NCBI RefSeq assembly: GCF_019204005.1
Contig: NZ_JAGSPA010000002.1
Coordinates: 310,001 to 374,000, forward strand
Length of the DNA stretch: 64,000 nt
Reading direction: 5' to 3'
DNA from: Pacificimonas pallii
Lineage (GTDB): Bacteria > Pseudomonadota > Alphaproteobacteria > Sphingomonadales > Sphingomonadaceae
Made by a program: the position numbers and the translations under genes
Part shown: positions 41,648 through 51,825 of the stretch, piece after piece
Layout of the letters: each line of letters starts with the position of its first letter
How positions within the stretch are numbered: position 1 is the first letter of the stretch
The notes under the pieces: generated by a model
What the model saw: the letters and a program-made list of their open reading frames with translations, nothing else
Told to the model about the DNA's origin: nothing
Databases searched by the model: none

Positions 41648-42439
41648 CTAGGGCGTCCAGGGCGCGGCCGCGCGTCCGCCGCTGGAGGAGTCAGGGTCGG
41701 CATCATCCCTGTTCCCGGCCCGCGCCGACGCCCATGCGGCATCGACCGCCTGCTGGTTCAGCATGGCGATTTTTCCGGCGGGCAGATCGTCAAGCTCGAA
41801 CGGGCCGAAGCCGATGCGGATCAGGCGCGCCGTCTGGAGGTCGAGATGTTCCATGACGCGGCGAATCTCCCGGTTCTTACCCTCGGTCAGGGCGACGGAG
41901 AGCCAGGCGTAGCGACCGGAGCGGCGGTCCATATTTGCCTCGATACTGCGATAGCGCACGCCTTCGATGGTGACGCCGTCGGCCAGCGCTTCCAGCCTTT
42001 CCTGCGCGACGTCGCCAAAGACGCGGACGCGGTAGCGGCGCTGCACGGCGTTTCTGGGCAGCTCCATTTCCCGCTTCAGGCCGCCATCATTGGTGAGGAT
42101 CAACAGCCCTTCGGTATTATAGTCGAGGCGGCCGATGGGCATCAGGCGGGGAAGGTCCGCCGGCAGCAGGTCGAAAACCGTCTTGCGGCCCTTGGGATCA
42201 TGGCTGGTGGTCAGGCACCCGGGCGGTTTGTGAAACAGCCAGAGGCCGGTCCGCGCCTTTTTTTCCAGAGCGTTGCCGTCGAGCGTCACCCCCGCCAGCG
42301 ATTTCAGGTTGAGCGCGGGGGAAGCCAGCACCTTGCCATTCAGCGCCACGCGGCCTTCACCGATCATGCGCTCAACCTCCCGGCGGGAGCCCGCGCCTGC
42401 GCGCGCCATCAGTTTCGCTATGCGTTCGCCATCTGCCAT
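41648..42439 (-). CDS. rluB: RsuA/RluB-family pseudouridine synthase
   Basis: 263 residues. N-terminal S4 RNA-binding domain (about 5-55; IAKLMARAGAGSRREVERMI), then the RsuA-family catalytic motif GRLDYNTEGLLILTNDG with catalytic Asp106, and the GKNREIRRVMEHL segment. RluB modifies U2605 of 23S rRNA in E. coli; RluE/RluF/RsuA cannot be ruled out from sequence alone, so the symbol is the likeliest choice. Same strand as rsmD. Divergent from tRNA-Leu. Confidence 0.9.
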   Translation of the reverse strand: MADGERIAKLMARAGAGSRREVERMIGEGRVALNGKVLASPALNLKSLAGVTLDGNALEKKARTGLWLFHKPPGCLTTSHDPKGRKTVFDLLPADLPRLMPIGRLDYNTEGLLILTNDGGLKREMELPRNAVQRRYRVRVFGDVAQERLEALADGVTIEGVRYRSIEANMDRRSGRYAWLSVALTEGKNREIRRVMEHLDLQTARLIRIGFGPFELDDLPAGKIAMLNQQAVDAAWASARAGNRDDADPDSSSGGRAAAPWTP

Positions 42440-42499
42440 AACTGCCCTGTAGCGCGACGCGATCGGATCGGCTACAGGCGTCGCCGCATGCCCGCATGT

Positions 42500-42584
42500 G
42501 CCCCCGTGGCGGAATTGGTAGACGCGTTCGACTCAAAATCGAATTCCTACGGGATTGCCGGTTCGATTCCGGCCGGGGGTACCA
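42500..42584 (+). tRNA. tRNA-Leu(CAA)
   Basis: Acceptor GCCCCCG pairs with CGGGGGT (one G-T pair), D-arm GGCGGAATTGGTAGACGC, anticodon stem TTCGA/TCGAA with loop CTCAAAA (anticodon CAA), a short variable arm and T-arm CCGGTTCGATTCCGG. CCA is encoded (42582-42584). Confidence 0.95.
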
Positions 42585-42778
42585 GCGCGCGGCCGGACGC
42601 GTAAATTGGCTGCTGCTATGATACCGCCGAATGGAATGGGCCAAATACGGGTTTGATTTCAGACGGGGGAGCCGTTCATACTGTCCCGTAAGCGTCTGAC
42701 GACCGGCATGTGGAGTGCACTTGTGCTTCGTGCCAAAAACACTAGAATTCGCGCACTAACTGACGGGTGACCCACCAT

Positions 42779-43513
42779 ATGTTGAATTCCATCATCAAAT
42801 CCGCTGCGCCGATCGCGCTTCTTGCCGCCATTGCCGGCTGCGGCGAGGCGGGCGATTCGGCCGCCAATGCATCGCCTTCGGCCGAGAGCGCGGCTGAAAG
42901 CGGCACCAACTGGGTGCGGACGCTGGCGAAGACCGAAGAAGGCGGGTTCCTGATGGGCAATCCGGATGCGAAGGTGAAGCTGGTCGAATTCGGATCGCTG
43001 GCCTGTTCGCACTGCGCGACGTTCCATGCGGAATCGATGCAGGACCTGAAAGGCAAATATATCGCCTCTGGCGATGTCAGCTATGAGCTGCGCACATTTG
43101 TGCTGAACCAGCCGGATTTCATCGCGACGATGCTGGCGCGCTGCACGACGCCGGAAGCGTTCTTCGCGCTAGCCGATAGTTTCTTTGAGCGGCAGCAGGC
43201 GTGGATGACGCCGTTCATGCAGTTGAAAGAGGAAGACATCAAACAGCTGGAAGGTCTTGACCAAAAAGCACAGCTGGTGCGGTTCGGGCAGCTGGGCAAG
43301 CTGGATGAGTTCGTGAAGGCGCGCAGCATTCCGGCATCGAAGTTCAGCAGCTGCATCAGCGACCAGGCGAGCCAGGACGAGCTGGAAAACATCCGCAAAG
43401 CCGGACTTGAGGATTATGGCGTCGCATCGACGCCGACCTTCGTCATCAATGACGAGCGCATCGACGCAAATGTCTGGGCGCAGGTACAGGCGGCGCTGGA
43501 CGAAGCGCTTTAA
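42779..43513 (+). CDS. DsbA-like thioredoxin-fold lipoprotein
   Basis: 244 residues from ATG 42779. The signal peptide ends in a lipobox IAGC (Cys21), so it should be lipid-anchored in the periplasm. The thioredoxin-fold domain has the active site CSHC (Cys76 and Cys79) in FGSLACSHCATFH and the cis-Pro loop GVASTPTFVIND. It oxidises or isomerises disulfides in exported proteins. The gene next to smc, with a DsbA-like protein directly before it, is a common alphaproteobacterial order. An upstream GTG at 42767 is less likely. Confidence 0.92.
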   Translation: MLNSIIKSAAPIALLAAIAGCGEAGDSAANASPSAESAAESGTNWVRTLAKTEEGGFLMGNPDAKVKLVEFGSLACSHCATFHAESMQDLKGKYIASGDVSYELRTFVLNQPDFIATMLARCTTPEAFFALADSFFERQQAWMTPFMQLKEEDIKQLEGLDQKAQLVRFGQLGKLDEFVKARSIPASKFSSCISDQASQDELENIRKAGLEDYGVASTPTFVINDERIDANVWAQVQAALDEAL

Positions 43514-43559
43514 GGGGCTGAATGCATAGCGCCTCTCAGCAGATTGCGGGCACGGCCCG

Positions 43560-46500
43560 TTGAAGTTTCGCCGGCTGCGCCTGTCCGGCTTCAAGTCGTT
43601 TGTCGACGCGGCGGAACTGCGCATTGAAGACGGGCTGACCGGTGTGGTCGGCCCGAATGGCTGCGGCAAATCAAACCTGCTGGAATCGCTCCGCTGGCTG
43701 ATGGGCGAAAGCAGCGCGAAAAGCCTGCGCGGCGCCGGCATGGAAGACGTCATTTTCGCGGGCACGGACCGGCGGCCCAGCCGTGATGTCGCTGAAGTCC
43801 AGCTGCAACTGGACAATAAGGACCGGAAGGCCCCGGCGCAGTTCAACGAATCCGACGAGATCGATGTCAGCCGCCATATCGAGCGCGGGCTGGGCAGCGC
43901 GTACCGGATCAACGGCCGCGATGTGCGGCAGAAGGATGTGCAGCTGCTATTCGCGGACGCGGCTACGGGTGCGCATTCGCCTGCCCTTGTCAGCCAGGGA
44001 CGCATCGGGGCGATCATCAACGCGAAGCCGCAGGACCGGCGCAAATTGCTGGAGGAAGCCGCGGGCATTGCGGGGCTGCATGTGCGGCGCAAGGATGCCG
44101 AGCAGCGGCTGAAGGCGGCGGAAACCAATCTGGAGCGGCTGTCGGACATGCTGTCGGGCATGGAAACACAGGCGGCGTCGCTGGGGCGGCAGGCGCGCGC
44201 CGCCGAAAGATACCGGAAATTGTCGGAGCGGATCACGCTGGCCGAGGGTATGTTGCTGTACGCGAAATGGCGCGCGGCAAAGTCGGATGCGGATGCGGCG
44301 AAGGAAGAACTGTCCGGGCTGGGGCGGAAGCTCGATGATGCGATCCGGAATTCCGCCCGGCTGACCACCCTGCAGGAAGCGGCCAAATCAGGCCTGCCCG
44401 CGCTGCGCACGGCGGAAGCCGAGGCGGCGGCGGCGCTGCAGACGCTGTCGCACAGGGCCGATGTGCTGGGAAGCGAATTGCGCGATGTCGAACGGCGCAT
44501 GGCGGAAACCGAAGCGGCGATCCGCACGGCGGATGCGGATGCGGCGCGCGAAACTGACAGCCGCGCCGATGCACATGCGGCGCTGGACCGTCTGAACACC
44601 GAGCGCGGCGAGATCGAGGCGCAGCTGGCAGAGGCACGGGATGCGATCCCGGACGCCGAGGCGCTGGTGGCGCGTTTGGAAACGGAGTCCGCCGAGATCG
44701 ACACGAAGCTGTCGGAAGCGCTGTCCGCCCATGCCGACGCGCGGGCGCAGCGGCAGGCGGCCGAAGCGGCGGCGGAGGCGACGACAGTGCGGCTTGGGCG
44801 CGCGGCACGAACGATGGAGACGGCCGAGGGCGCCGTCGCGGCCCTGGAGCCGGTCGATGCGCTGCTGGCGGCGCGAACCGACGCAGAGGCGATTCGGGCG
44901 CAGGCTGAGGCGGCGCTGGCTGATATTGCCGGTGAGATCGAGGCGGCGGAGCGGGAACGTGAAACCGCCGAAGCGGCGCGCGCGCAGGCGCAGGATGCGA
45001 TGTCGAACGCGCGAGGGCTGTTGAGCGCGCTGGAATCGGAAGCGTCGGCGCTGACCCGGCAAACGCAGCGACATGAAGGTGCGGCGGTCAGGCCGCTGCT
45101 CGACAGCGTCACGGTCGCGAAGGGGTATGAGGCGGCCTTTGCGGCGGCCTTTGGACGCGCGGTCGAGGCGGATCTGGAAGGGGATGAAACCGCCATGCGC
45201 TGGCGTGCGCCGGGCGCCGATGACGATTGGAAAGGTGATCCCGCACTGCCAAATAAGGTCAGTACCTTGGCGGATCATGTTCAGGCACCGGATGAGCTTT
45301 CCCGGCGGCTGGCGCAAATTGGATTGGTCGATGAAGCGCCGTCAGCGGATGCCATAGCCGCGCTGGCACCTGGGCAGTCATTGGTGACCCCTAAGGGCGA
45401 ACTGTACCGCTGGGATGGACTGATGGCGCGCCCCGACGAAAGTGACGGGACGGCGGACCTCTTGGCGCGCCGGACGCGTCTGCGTGAAGTCGAGGCGGAG
45501 TTGCCGACTGCGCATGCTGCTGTGGCCGCGACAGGTGCGGCGGCGGCGGCGGCGCGCACGGCGCTGGCGGATCTTGCGGCGCGAATTGCCGATGCCCGCG
45601 CGCGGCGCATGGAAGCCGAAGCGGCGCGAGGTGCCGCCGCCTCGGAACTCGCGCGGCTGGAGGGCCGTATCGAGCGCGGACAGGCGCAGGCCGAAGCGGC
45701 GGCGGCCGCACTGGCGCGGGCCGCGGCGGACCATGGCGAGGCGGAGGCGGCGGCAAGGGAAAGTGCGGCGCGTCTTGCCGCGCTGCCGGGCCTCGATGCG
45801 CTCGCGATTGCGGCGGAGGAGGTCAGGCGCGAGTCCGAGACTGTGCGCGCGAAGCTGGCGCAGGCGCGGGCGGATCACGTCACGCTGCTGCGGAGCCTGT
45901 CGGGCGGCGAGGCGCGGCTGAATGCGATCGCGTCCGAACGCGCGGATTGGGAGCGGCGCCTGCAGGGAAGCGGCGCGCAGCAGGAAGCGCTGGCGGCGCG
46001 GGCGGCGGCGGCGAAGGCCGCGCTGGCTGAACTGGCGGCACGACCGGCGGAAATCGAGGCATTGCGGGCGGCACTTGTCGATGACCGCGTGAACGCCGAG
46101 ACCGCGCGGCAGGCGGCGGCGGACCGGCTGGCCGCGGCGGAACGCGCCGCGTCCGTGCACGATAGGGACGCGCGGGCGGCGGCGGACGCGATGGCCGAGT
46201 TGAAGGAAGCACGTGGACGGCTGGAGGCGCAGCGGGAGAATCACGAACTGCGCCGGGTGGAGATGGGACGCATCGCGGCGGAGAAATTCCAGTCGCCGCC
46301 GCACATCCTGCCCGCGAAGCTGGCATTTGACGAGGATGAAGTCAGCGAGGAAGGCGCGGTTTCGGATGCGCTTTCGAAATTGCAGGCCGACCGGGACCGG
46401 ATGGGACCGGTTAACCTGCGCGCGGAGGAGGAGCTGTCCGAGATCCGCGCGGCGCTGGATGAATCGAATGCGGAAAGTGAGGATCTGCTGGCGGCGATTG

Positions 46501-47027
46501 CGCGCCTGCGGGGATCGATTGGCGCGCTGAACCGGGAAGGGCGCGCACGCCTGCTGACCGCGTTCGAGGAAGTCGACAAGCATTTCCGGTCTTTGTTCTC
46601 GGGGCTGTTCGGCGGCGGCGAAGCGCGGCTGGAACTGGTGGAATCGGACGATCCGTTGCAGGCGGGCCTGGAAATCATGGCGCAGCCGCCGGGCAAAAAA
46701 CTGCAGTCGATGAGCCTCTTGTCGGGCGGTGAGCAGGCAATGACCGCCGTCGCGCTGATCTTTGCGATTTTCCTGACCAATCCGGCACCGATCTGCGTGC
46801 TGGACGAAGTCGATGCGCCGCTGGACGACGCGAATATCGAGCGGTTCTGCGACCTGCTGGACCGGATGACCACGCTGACCGACACGCGGTTCCTGATCGT
46901 GACGCACAATGCGGTGACCATGAGCCGGATGCACCGCCTGTACGGCGTGACAATGGCGGAGCGGGGCGTCAGCCAACTGGTCAGTGTCGACCTTGGCGGC
47001 GCGGAAACGCTGCTGGCGGCGGAATGA
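43560..47027 (+). CDS. smc: Chromosome segregation protein SMC
   Basis: 1155 residues from a TTG start at 43560, which gives the family's usual MKFRRLRLSGFKSFVDAAEL. Walker A GPNGCGKSN is at about 31-39, coiled-coil arms flank a hinge at about 500-640, and the C-terminal head carries LLSGGEQAMTAVAL (signature) and CVLDEVDAPLDDAN (Walker B). SMC forms an ATP-driven ring that organises and segregates the chromosome with ScpA and ScpB, which are not in the window. Very Ala/Glu/Arg-rich coiled-coils explain the long false frames on the other strand. Confidence 0.96.
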   Translation: MKFRRLRLSGFKSFVDAAELRIEDGLTGVVGPNGCGKSNLLESLRWLMGESSAKSLRGAGMEDVIFAGTDRRPSRDVAEVQLQLDNKDRKAPAQFNESDEIDVSRHIERGLGSAYRINGRDVRQKDVQLLFADAATGAHSPALVSQGRIGAIINAKPQDRRKLLEEAAGIAGLHVRRKDAEQRLKAAETNLERLSDMLSGMETQAASLGRQARAAERYRKLSERITLAEGMLLYAKWRAAKSDADAAKEELSGLGRKLDDAIRNSARLTTLQEAAKSGLPALRTAEAEAAAALQTLSHRADVLGSELRDVERRMAETEAAIRTADADAARETDSRADAHAALDRLNTERGEIEAQLAEARDAIPDAEALVARLETESAEIDTKLSEALSAHADARAQRQAAEAAAEATTVRLGRAARTMETAEGAVAALEPVDALLAARTDAEAIRAQAEAALADIAGEIEAAERERETAEAARAQAQDAMSNARGLLSALESEASALTRQTQRHEGAAVRPLLDSVTVAKGYEAAFAAAFGRAVEADLEGDETAMRWRAPGADDDWKGDPALPNKVSTLADHVQAPDELSRRLAQIGLVDEAPSADAIAALAPGQSLVTPKGELYRWDGLMARPDESDGTADLLARRTRLREVEAELPTAHAAVAATGAAAAAARTALADLAARIADARARRMEAEAARGAAASELARLEGRIERGQAQAEAAAAALARAAADHGEAEAAARESAARLAALPGLDALAIAAEEVRRESETVRAKLAQARADHVTLLRSLSGGEARLNAIASERADWERRLQGSGAQQEALAARAAAAKAALAELAARPAEIEALRAALVDDRVNAETARQAAADRLAAAERAASVHDRDARAAADAMAELKEARGRLEAQRENHELRRVEMGRIAAEKFQSPPHILPAKLAFDEDEVSEEGAVSDALSKLQADRDRMGPVNLRAEEELSEIRAALDESNAESEDLLAAIARLRGSIGALNREGRARLLTAFEEVDKHFRSLFSGLFGGGEARLELVESDDPLQAGLEIMAQPPGKKLQSMSLLSGGEQAMTAVALIFAIFLTNPAPICVLDEVDAPLDDANIERFCDLLDRMTTLTDTRFLIVTHNAVTMSRMHRLYGVTMAERGVSQLVSVDLGGAETLLAAE

Positions 47028-47086
47028 ACATGCGGCAAGCAGATGCTTGGCAGGCGGCCCTCTGCCTTCTAATGACCCGCCTCGAT

Positions 47087-47163
47087 GGTCCCGTAGCTCA
47101 GCTGGATAGAGCGCCAGACTTCTAATCTGGATGTCGCAGGTTCGAATCCTGCCGGGATCGCCA
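47087..47163 (+). tRNA. tRNA-Arg(TCT)
   Basis: Acceptor GGTCCCG/CGGGATC (one G-T pair), D-arm TAGCTCAGCTGGATAGAG, anticodon stem CCAGA/TCTGG with loop CTTCTAA (anticodon TCT), T-arm GCAGGTTCGAATCCTGC, discriminator G, CCA encoded. The 5' part of a frame that leads into the next gene overlaps it but is not translated. Confidence 0.95.
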
Positions 47164-47307
47164 TCTATATGCCGTTCACAGTGTCGCCGACATGGCGGTA
47201 GAGTCGGCATGCGGCAAAAAAACGCGAGTAGGAAAAACGGGGTCACGGGCTTATCTGCCATGCTCCGGTCGCGGCTCAAGCCGTGCGATTTTGACGAAGA
47301 GGAAAAT

Positions 47308-47790
47308 ATGCCGCGGCATCAGGAGACACGTAACCTCCCCTACACGCCGGCACAGGTTTATGATCTGGTGGCGGATGTCGGGCGCTATGGGGAGTTCCTG
47401 CCCTGGGTCGTGGCGACACGGATCACGTCCGATAGCGATACCGAAATGGTGGCCGACATGATCGTCGGGTTCCGCATGGTGCGCGAAACATTCACCAGCC
47501 GGGTGAAGAAGACGCGTCCGCACGAACTGCATATCGAATATCTGGACGGTCCGCTGAAATATCTGAGCAATGACTGGCGCTTTGAAAGCGATGGCAAGGG
47601 CGGGACGAATGTGCATTTCTGCGTCGATTTCGAATTTCGGCAGAAGCTGTTCGAGCGGCTGGCCGGTGCGTTTTTTCACGAGGCGTTCCGCCGGATGGTG
47701 GCGGCATTCGAGACGCGCGCGGCGGAGATTTACGGCGCGGGCGGCAGTGAGGCTGCAAGGTCCGAGAGTGCAACGCCGCAGGGCGCCTGA
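47308..47790 (+). CDS. COQ10/RatA-type ubiquinone-binding START-domain protein
   Basis: 160 residues from ATG 47308 (GAGGAAA before it). A START/SRPBCC fold with YTPAQVYDLVADVGRYGEFL at the N-terminus, the central LDGPLKYLSNDWRFE, and FFHEAFRRMVAAFE in the C-terminal helix match the COQ10/RatA family. It binds ubiquinone or its precursors and supports respiratory electron transfer; in E. coli the homologue RatA is linked to ribosome association. It sits after tRNA-Arg and before cinA on the opposite strand. Confidence 0.9.
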   Translation: MPRHQETRNLPYTPAQVYDLVADVGRYGEFLPWVVATRITSDSDTEMVADMIVGFRMVRETFTSRVKKTRPHELHIEYLDGPLKYLSNDWRFESDGKGGTNVHFCVDFEFRQKLFERLAGAFFHEAFRRMVAAFETRAAEIYGAGGSEAARSESATPQGA

Positions 47791-47899
47791 CCGCCGGTCT
47801 CTCCTTAATAGGTCACGTCATTCCGGCCTTCGCCGGGGGTGACGGCAAACGGGCGAAGGGCAATGAAACCGAATTGCGCCTGACGCGGGAGGTGGAGCC

Positions 47900-48427
47900 T
47901 TATGTTGCAGATGCCTCGGGCGTTTCCGCGCCGGGCAGCAGCAGTTCGAGCGCGACGCGCACAGCCTGAAGCCGGATCGCGGTCCGGCCATGATCGTCGA
48001 ATGTCTTGAGGTCGGCGACCACATCCTCTGGATTCGCGCCGCGCATGGCGCGGGCGAAGACGACGGTCCCCACGGGTTTTTGCGCCGTGCCGCCGCCGGG
48101 GCCGGCGATGCCGGTGACCGCGACCGCGATGTCGGCGTGGCTGCGTTCGAGCGCGCCCTGCGCCATGGCCCATGCCGTTGCGACGGAGACGGCACCGAAC
48201 GTCTCGATCATGTCGGCATGCACGCCAAGCAGTTCCATCTTCGCCTCGTTCGAATAGGTGACGAAACCGCGCCCGACGACATCGGAACTGCCCGGAATTT
48301 CGGTGAGAAGGCCGCAGACGAGACCGCCGGTGCAGCTTTCCGCCAGGGCGACGTGGCGGCCCAGTGCCCGGTTTTCGAGAATGACACGTTCGGCAAGGGC
48401 CGTGAGGTCTTCGGGGAACAGACTCAT
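47900..48427 (-). CDS. pncC: CinA-family NMN amidase (PncC)
   Basis: 175 residues from ATG 48427 (AAGGAAG upstream; an adjacent ATG at 48430 is also possible). This is the stand-alone C-terminal domain of CinA. The motif LAESCTGGLVCGLLTEIPGS is near residues 26-45, then FVTYSNEAKMELLGV and AVAVTGIAGPGGGTAQKPVG. It deamidates nicotinamide mononucleotide to NaMN in pyridine-nucleotide salvage. The gene follows ispDF on the same strand (67-base gap). A longer frame begins inside ispDF but has a basic unconserved leader. Confidence 0.9.
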   Translation of the reverse strand: MSLFPEDLTALAERVILENRALGRHVALAESCTGGLVCGLLTEIPGSSDVVGRGFVTYSNEAKMELLGVHADMIETFGAVSVATAWAMAQGALERSHADIAVAVTGIAGPGGGTAQKPVGTVVFARAMRGANPEDVVADLKTFDDHGRTAIRLQAVRVALELLLPGAETPEASAT

Positions 48428-48494
48428 CATACTTCCTTTGCGGCCCCGGCCCCGCCCGCCCCTTTTGGACGCGCCGCCGGAGCCCGTTTCCTGT

Positions 48495-49625
48495 TTATCG
48501 CCGGATCGCGGCGACGGCCTGTGCGGCAATGCCTTCACGGCGGCCGGTGAAGCCGAGCTTCTCTGTGGTGGTTGCCTTCACGCTAACCCGGTCGACGGGG
48601 AGCCGCAATATCTCTGCGACGCGTTCGCGCATGGCCTGGCGGTGCGGTCCGATTCTGGGCGCTTCGCAAATGAGGGTGACATCGACATTTTCGATGCTGC
48701 CGCCGGATGCGGTGACGAGGTCCGCGGCATGGCGCAGGAACCGGCCGGAGGCGGCGCCCTTCCATTCGGGATCGCCCGGCGGGAAATGATCGCCAATATC
48801 GCCCGCGCCAATGGCGCCGAGAAGCGCGTCGGTGAGGGCGTGGAGGCCGACATCGGCATCGCTGTGCCCCGCAAGGCTGCGGCTGTGCGGGACGTTGATG
48901 CCGCAAAGGCAAACGCTTTCGCCCGCCGCGAAACGGTGGACATCATAGCCAAAACCGGTGCGGAAACCGCGATTGCCCATCAGGCGCTCCGCACGCTCGA
49001 AATCCTGCGCGTGGGTGAGTTTGAACAGACCCTCGTCACCGGCCACGAGCGCGACGGCAAGACCCGCGGCGCGGGCAATCTCGGCATCGTCCGTCGCCCC
49101 CGGCGCCGCGTGACGGTGCGCAGCGAGGAGCGGCGCGAACCGGAACGCCTGCGGCGTCTGGACACGGTGCAGGTCGACGCGCGAGACTTCGTCAGAAATG
49201 GTGCCGTTGCCCCGGCGCAGACTGTCGACCACCGGAAGGGCAGGGACGGCACCGCCATTACCGGCAAGTGCGGCGATCAGGCGGTCGACGACATCCTTGC
49301 CGATAAAGGGCCGGGCGGCATCGTGGATCAGGACGATATCAGCCTCGCCAATTGCCTCCAGCCCGGCGAGGACGGAGCCCTGGCGCGTATCGGCGCCGTC
49401 GACCGGATCGCCGATCGGCTCGACGTCCGCGATGGCGGTGTCGTAAAAATCGCGGTGCGCGGGGTTGATGACGACGCGGACCTCGTCCACATCGGGATGC
49501 GCGGAAAGGCGCTCGACCGAATGGCTGAGCACGGCGCGCGCGCCGAGACTGCGATACTGTTTTGGCAGCCCCTCGCCAGCGCGCAATCCACTGCCAGCGG
49601 CGACGATAAGGGCGACGGTCTTCAT
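48495..49625 (-). CDS. ispDF: Bifunctional IspD/IspF (MEP pathway)
   Basis: 376 residues from ATG 49625. The N-terminal half (about 1-220) is IspD, with LIVAAGSGLRAGEGLPKQYR (CTP-binding loop), IHDAARPF and the HRVQTPQAF region. The C-terminal half (about 222-376) is IspF, with GFGYDVHRF (metal ligands D and H), GHSDADVGLHALTDA and GDIGDHFP. The fused enzyme makes CDP-methylerythritol and cyclises the product after IspE (14.7-15.5 kb in this window) has acted. Fusion of ispD and ispF is usual in alphaproteobacteria. Divergent from dusB. Confidence 0.95.
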   Translation of the reverse strand: MKTVALIVAAGSGLRAGEGLPKQYRSLGARAVLSHSVERLSAHPDVDEVRVVINPAHRDFYDTAIADVEPIGDPVDGADTRQGSVLAGLEAIGEADIVLIHDAARPFIGKDVVDRLIAALAGNGGAVPALPVVDSLRRGNGTISDEVSRVDLHRVQTPQAFRFAPLLAAHRHAAPGATDDAEIARAAGLAVALVAGDEGLFKLTHAQDFERAERLMGNRGFRTGFGYDVHRFAAGESVCLCGINVPHSRSLAGHSDADVGLHALTDALLGAIGAGDIGDHFPPGDPEWKGAASGRFLRHAADLVTASGGSIENVDVTLICEAPRIGPHRQAMRERVAEILRLPVDRVSVKATTTEKLGFTGRREGIAAQAVAAIRR

Positions 49626-49696
49626 GATTGCGCGACTTAACCGCACTGACGGTTGCCGAACAGCCCCTACCACCTGTAAGTGGATGCCTGAATTTT

Positions 49697-50722
49697 ATGC
49701 AAGAGAATGATGTGCCTGAATTGAAGCCAATCAATATCGGTCCGGTGCGGATCGAGAAGCCGGTGATTCTGGCGCCCATGACAGGCGTGACGGACGGGCC
49801 GTTTCGCAAACTGGTGAAACGCTACGGGGCCGGGCTGACGGTGACGGAGATGCTGGCGAGCCAGGCGGCCGTGCGCGAGACGCGCCGGTCGCTGCAGCAG
49901 GTGGCGTGGGATCCCATCGAAAACCCTGTGTCGATGCAGCTGGCGGGCTGCGACCCGGAGGTGATGGCCGAAGCCGCGAAGCTGAACGAGCAGCGCGGCG
50001 CGGCGATCATCGATATCAATATGGGTTGCCCGGTGAAGAAGATCGTCAATGGCCATGCCGGCTCTGCCCTGATGCGGGAGCCCGATCTGGCCGCGCGGCT
50101 GATCGAGGCGACGGTGAATGCCGTGGATCTGCCGGTGACGCTGAAGATGCGCATGGGCTGGGACCATGATAGCCTGAATGCGCCCGAACTGGCAGCGAAA
50201 GCGGAGTCGCTGGGCATCAAGCTGATCACGGTCCACGGGCGTACGCGCTGCCAGATGTACAAGGGCACGGCGGACTGGGCATTCGTGAAACGCGTCAAGG
50301 CGGCCACCAGCCTGCCGGTCGTGGTGAACGGCGATATCTGTTCCGTGGACGACGCGCGCGCGGCACTGGCGCAGTCGGGCGCGGATGCGGTGATGATCGG
50401 GCGCGGGTGCTATGGCAAGCCGTGGCTGCTGAACCAGGTCATGGCTGCGCTGTCCGGCGAAGCAGAGGTTCCAGACCCAAGTCTGGCAGAGCAATATGAC
50501 CTGATTACAGAGCATTACGAGCTTACGTTGGAACAATATGGCGAGTTGAACGGTGTCAATATGTTCCGCAAGCATATGGGCTGGTACACCAAGGGGCTGA
50601 CCGGGTCGGCGGAGTTCCGGAACCGGGTGAATCAGGAGCCAAGCGCCGCAAAGGTAAAGGCAATGACGAAGGATTTTTACGCGGCGCATCTGGACCGCGT
50701 ACCCGACGCCGTCGCGGCGTGA
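49697..50722 (+). CDS. dusB: tRNA-dihydrouridine synthase DusB
   Basis: 341 residues from ATG 49697. FMN-dependent (beta/alpha)8 barrel with [18 protein letters not shown], the catalytic Cys in NMGCPVKKI (about Cys111), LKMRMGWD and [11 protein letters not shown]. It reduces uridines in the D-loop of tRNA. A GTG at 49712 with a weak AAGAGA site is an alternative start. It heads the classic alphaproteobacterial dusB(nifR3)-ntrB-ntrC operon; its stop overlaps the next start (GTGA). Confidence 0.94.
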   Translation: MQENDVPELKPINIGPVRIEKPVILAPMTGVTDGPFRKLVKRYGAGLTVTEMLASQAAVRETRRSLQQVAWDPIENPVSMQLAGCDPEVMAEAAKLNEQRGAAIIDINMGCPVKKIVNGHAGSALMREPDLAARLIEATVNAVDLPVTLKMRMGWDHDSLNAPELAAKAESLGIKLITVHGRTRCQMYKGTADWAFVKRVKAATSLPVVVNGDICSVDDARAALAQSGADAVMIGRGCYGKPWLLNQVMAALSGEAEVPDPSLAEQYDLITEHYELTLEQYGELNGVNMFRKHMGWYTKGLTGSAEFRNRVNQEPSAAKVKAMTKDFYAAHLDRVPDAVAA

Positions 50723-51825
50723 GTGCGCTCGTGCCCCTGAGATTCCGCCGACGCGCCATGCCCGTACCGGCCGAAATTCTCAGTGCGTTGCAGGTTCCCA
50801 TCATTCTGGTCGACCGGTCGGGACATCCGATATCGGCGAACCCGGCAGCGGAAATGATGTTTGGGCGGTCGGAAGATTCACTTGCCGAAAAAGGCTGGGA
50901 GGGGCTGTTGCCGCCCGATAGTCCGGTTCGCGCGCTGCTGCACGAGGCGGCGGCGGGCGAACATGAGATCAGCGCCTATGATGTGAGGATCGCTCTGGTC
51001 GATGCACCGGCGGTGACCGCCGATGTGCTGATCGCGCCGGTCGCCGGACAGGGCAAGCACATGACACTGGCATTTCAGCGGCGAAGCGTGGCGGCGCTGG
51101 TGGAACGGCAGGCGGACAATCGCGGAGCCGCACGATCGGCGGCGGCCCTGTCGGCGATGCTGGCGCATGAGATCAAGAATCCGCTGTCGGGAATCAGGGG
51201 TGCGGCCCAGTTGCTGGGCAGTTCCGACGATGGCGAGGGGCGGGATGAGCTTTCCGAACTGATTATCAGCGAGGTCGACAGGATCAGCGCGCTGATCGGG
51301 CGGATGGAGCGCTTCAGCGACCCGCGCCCGGCCAGGCTGAAGGCGGAGAACATCCATTCGATCCTGGGCCATGTGCGCCGACTGGCGGAACTGGATGGCG
51401 TAAAGATTTCCGAGGTCTACGACCCGTCCTTGCCACCTGTAGCGGCAGACCGCGATGCGCTGGTGCAGCTGTTCCTGAACCTGGTGAAAAATGCGCGTGA
51501 GGCGGCGGGCGAGGGCGGCCATATTCGCCTGACGACGGCCTATCGCCACGGACTGAAGATCGGGCGGCCGGGCGGGCGCGGCCGGGTGCGGGTTCCGATC
51601 GAGATCTGCGTTGTCGACGATGGCCCGGGCGTACCGGCCGGGCTGGCCGATCATATGTTCGACGCGTTCGTCACCACGAAGCGGGGCCTTGGGGGGCTAG
51701 GACTGGCACTGGCGGCGAAGATTGCCAGCGATCACCACGGTCATGTCGAATATCAGCGGGATGAAGCGAAGGGCGAGACCATTATGTGTGTCCTGCTGCC
51801 CATGGCAGGAGAGGCCGTGTCATGA
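50719..51825 (+). CDS. ntrB: Nitrogen regulation sensor kinase NtrB
   Basis: 368 residues from GTG 50719 (an ATG 13 codons later is also possible). N-terminal PAS-like domain (about 20-125), dimerisation/phosphoacceptor box [15 protein letters not shown] with His150, and the HATPase part with [20 protein letters not shown] and [18 protein letters not shown]. NtrB phosphorylates NtrC when nitrogen is scarce and acts as phosphatase with PII-type proteins. It is soluble, as expected. Overlaps dusB by 4 bases and ntrC by 4 bases. Confidence 0.95.
   Translation: MSALVPLRFRRRAMPVPAEILSALQVPIILVDRSGHPISANPAAEMMFGRSEDSLAEKGWEGLLPPDSPVRALLHEAAAGEHEISAYDVRIALVDAPAVTADVLIAPVAGQGKHMTLAFQRRSVAALVERQADNRGAARSAAALSAMLAHEIKNPLSGIRGAAQLLGSSDDGEGRDELSELIISEVDRISALIGRMERFSDPRPARLKAENIHSILGHVRRLAELDGVKISEVYDPSLPPVAADRDALVQLFLNLVKNAREAAGEGGHIRLTTAYRHGLKIGRPGGRGRVRVPIEICVVDDGPGVPAGLADHMFDAFVTTKRGLGGLGLALAAKIASDHHGHVEYQRDEAKGETIMCVLLPMAGEAVS

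Noticed and set aside
43169-47279. Very long minus-strand open frames (up to ~675 codons) across smc and the dsbA-like gene
   Set aside because: They mirror the Ala/Arg-rich codons of smc in a GC-rich genome, give Ser/Arg-rich sequences with no domain, and smc on the plus strand has all its motifs.
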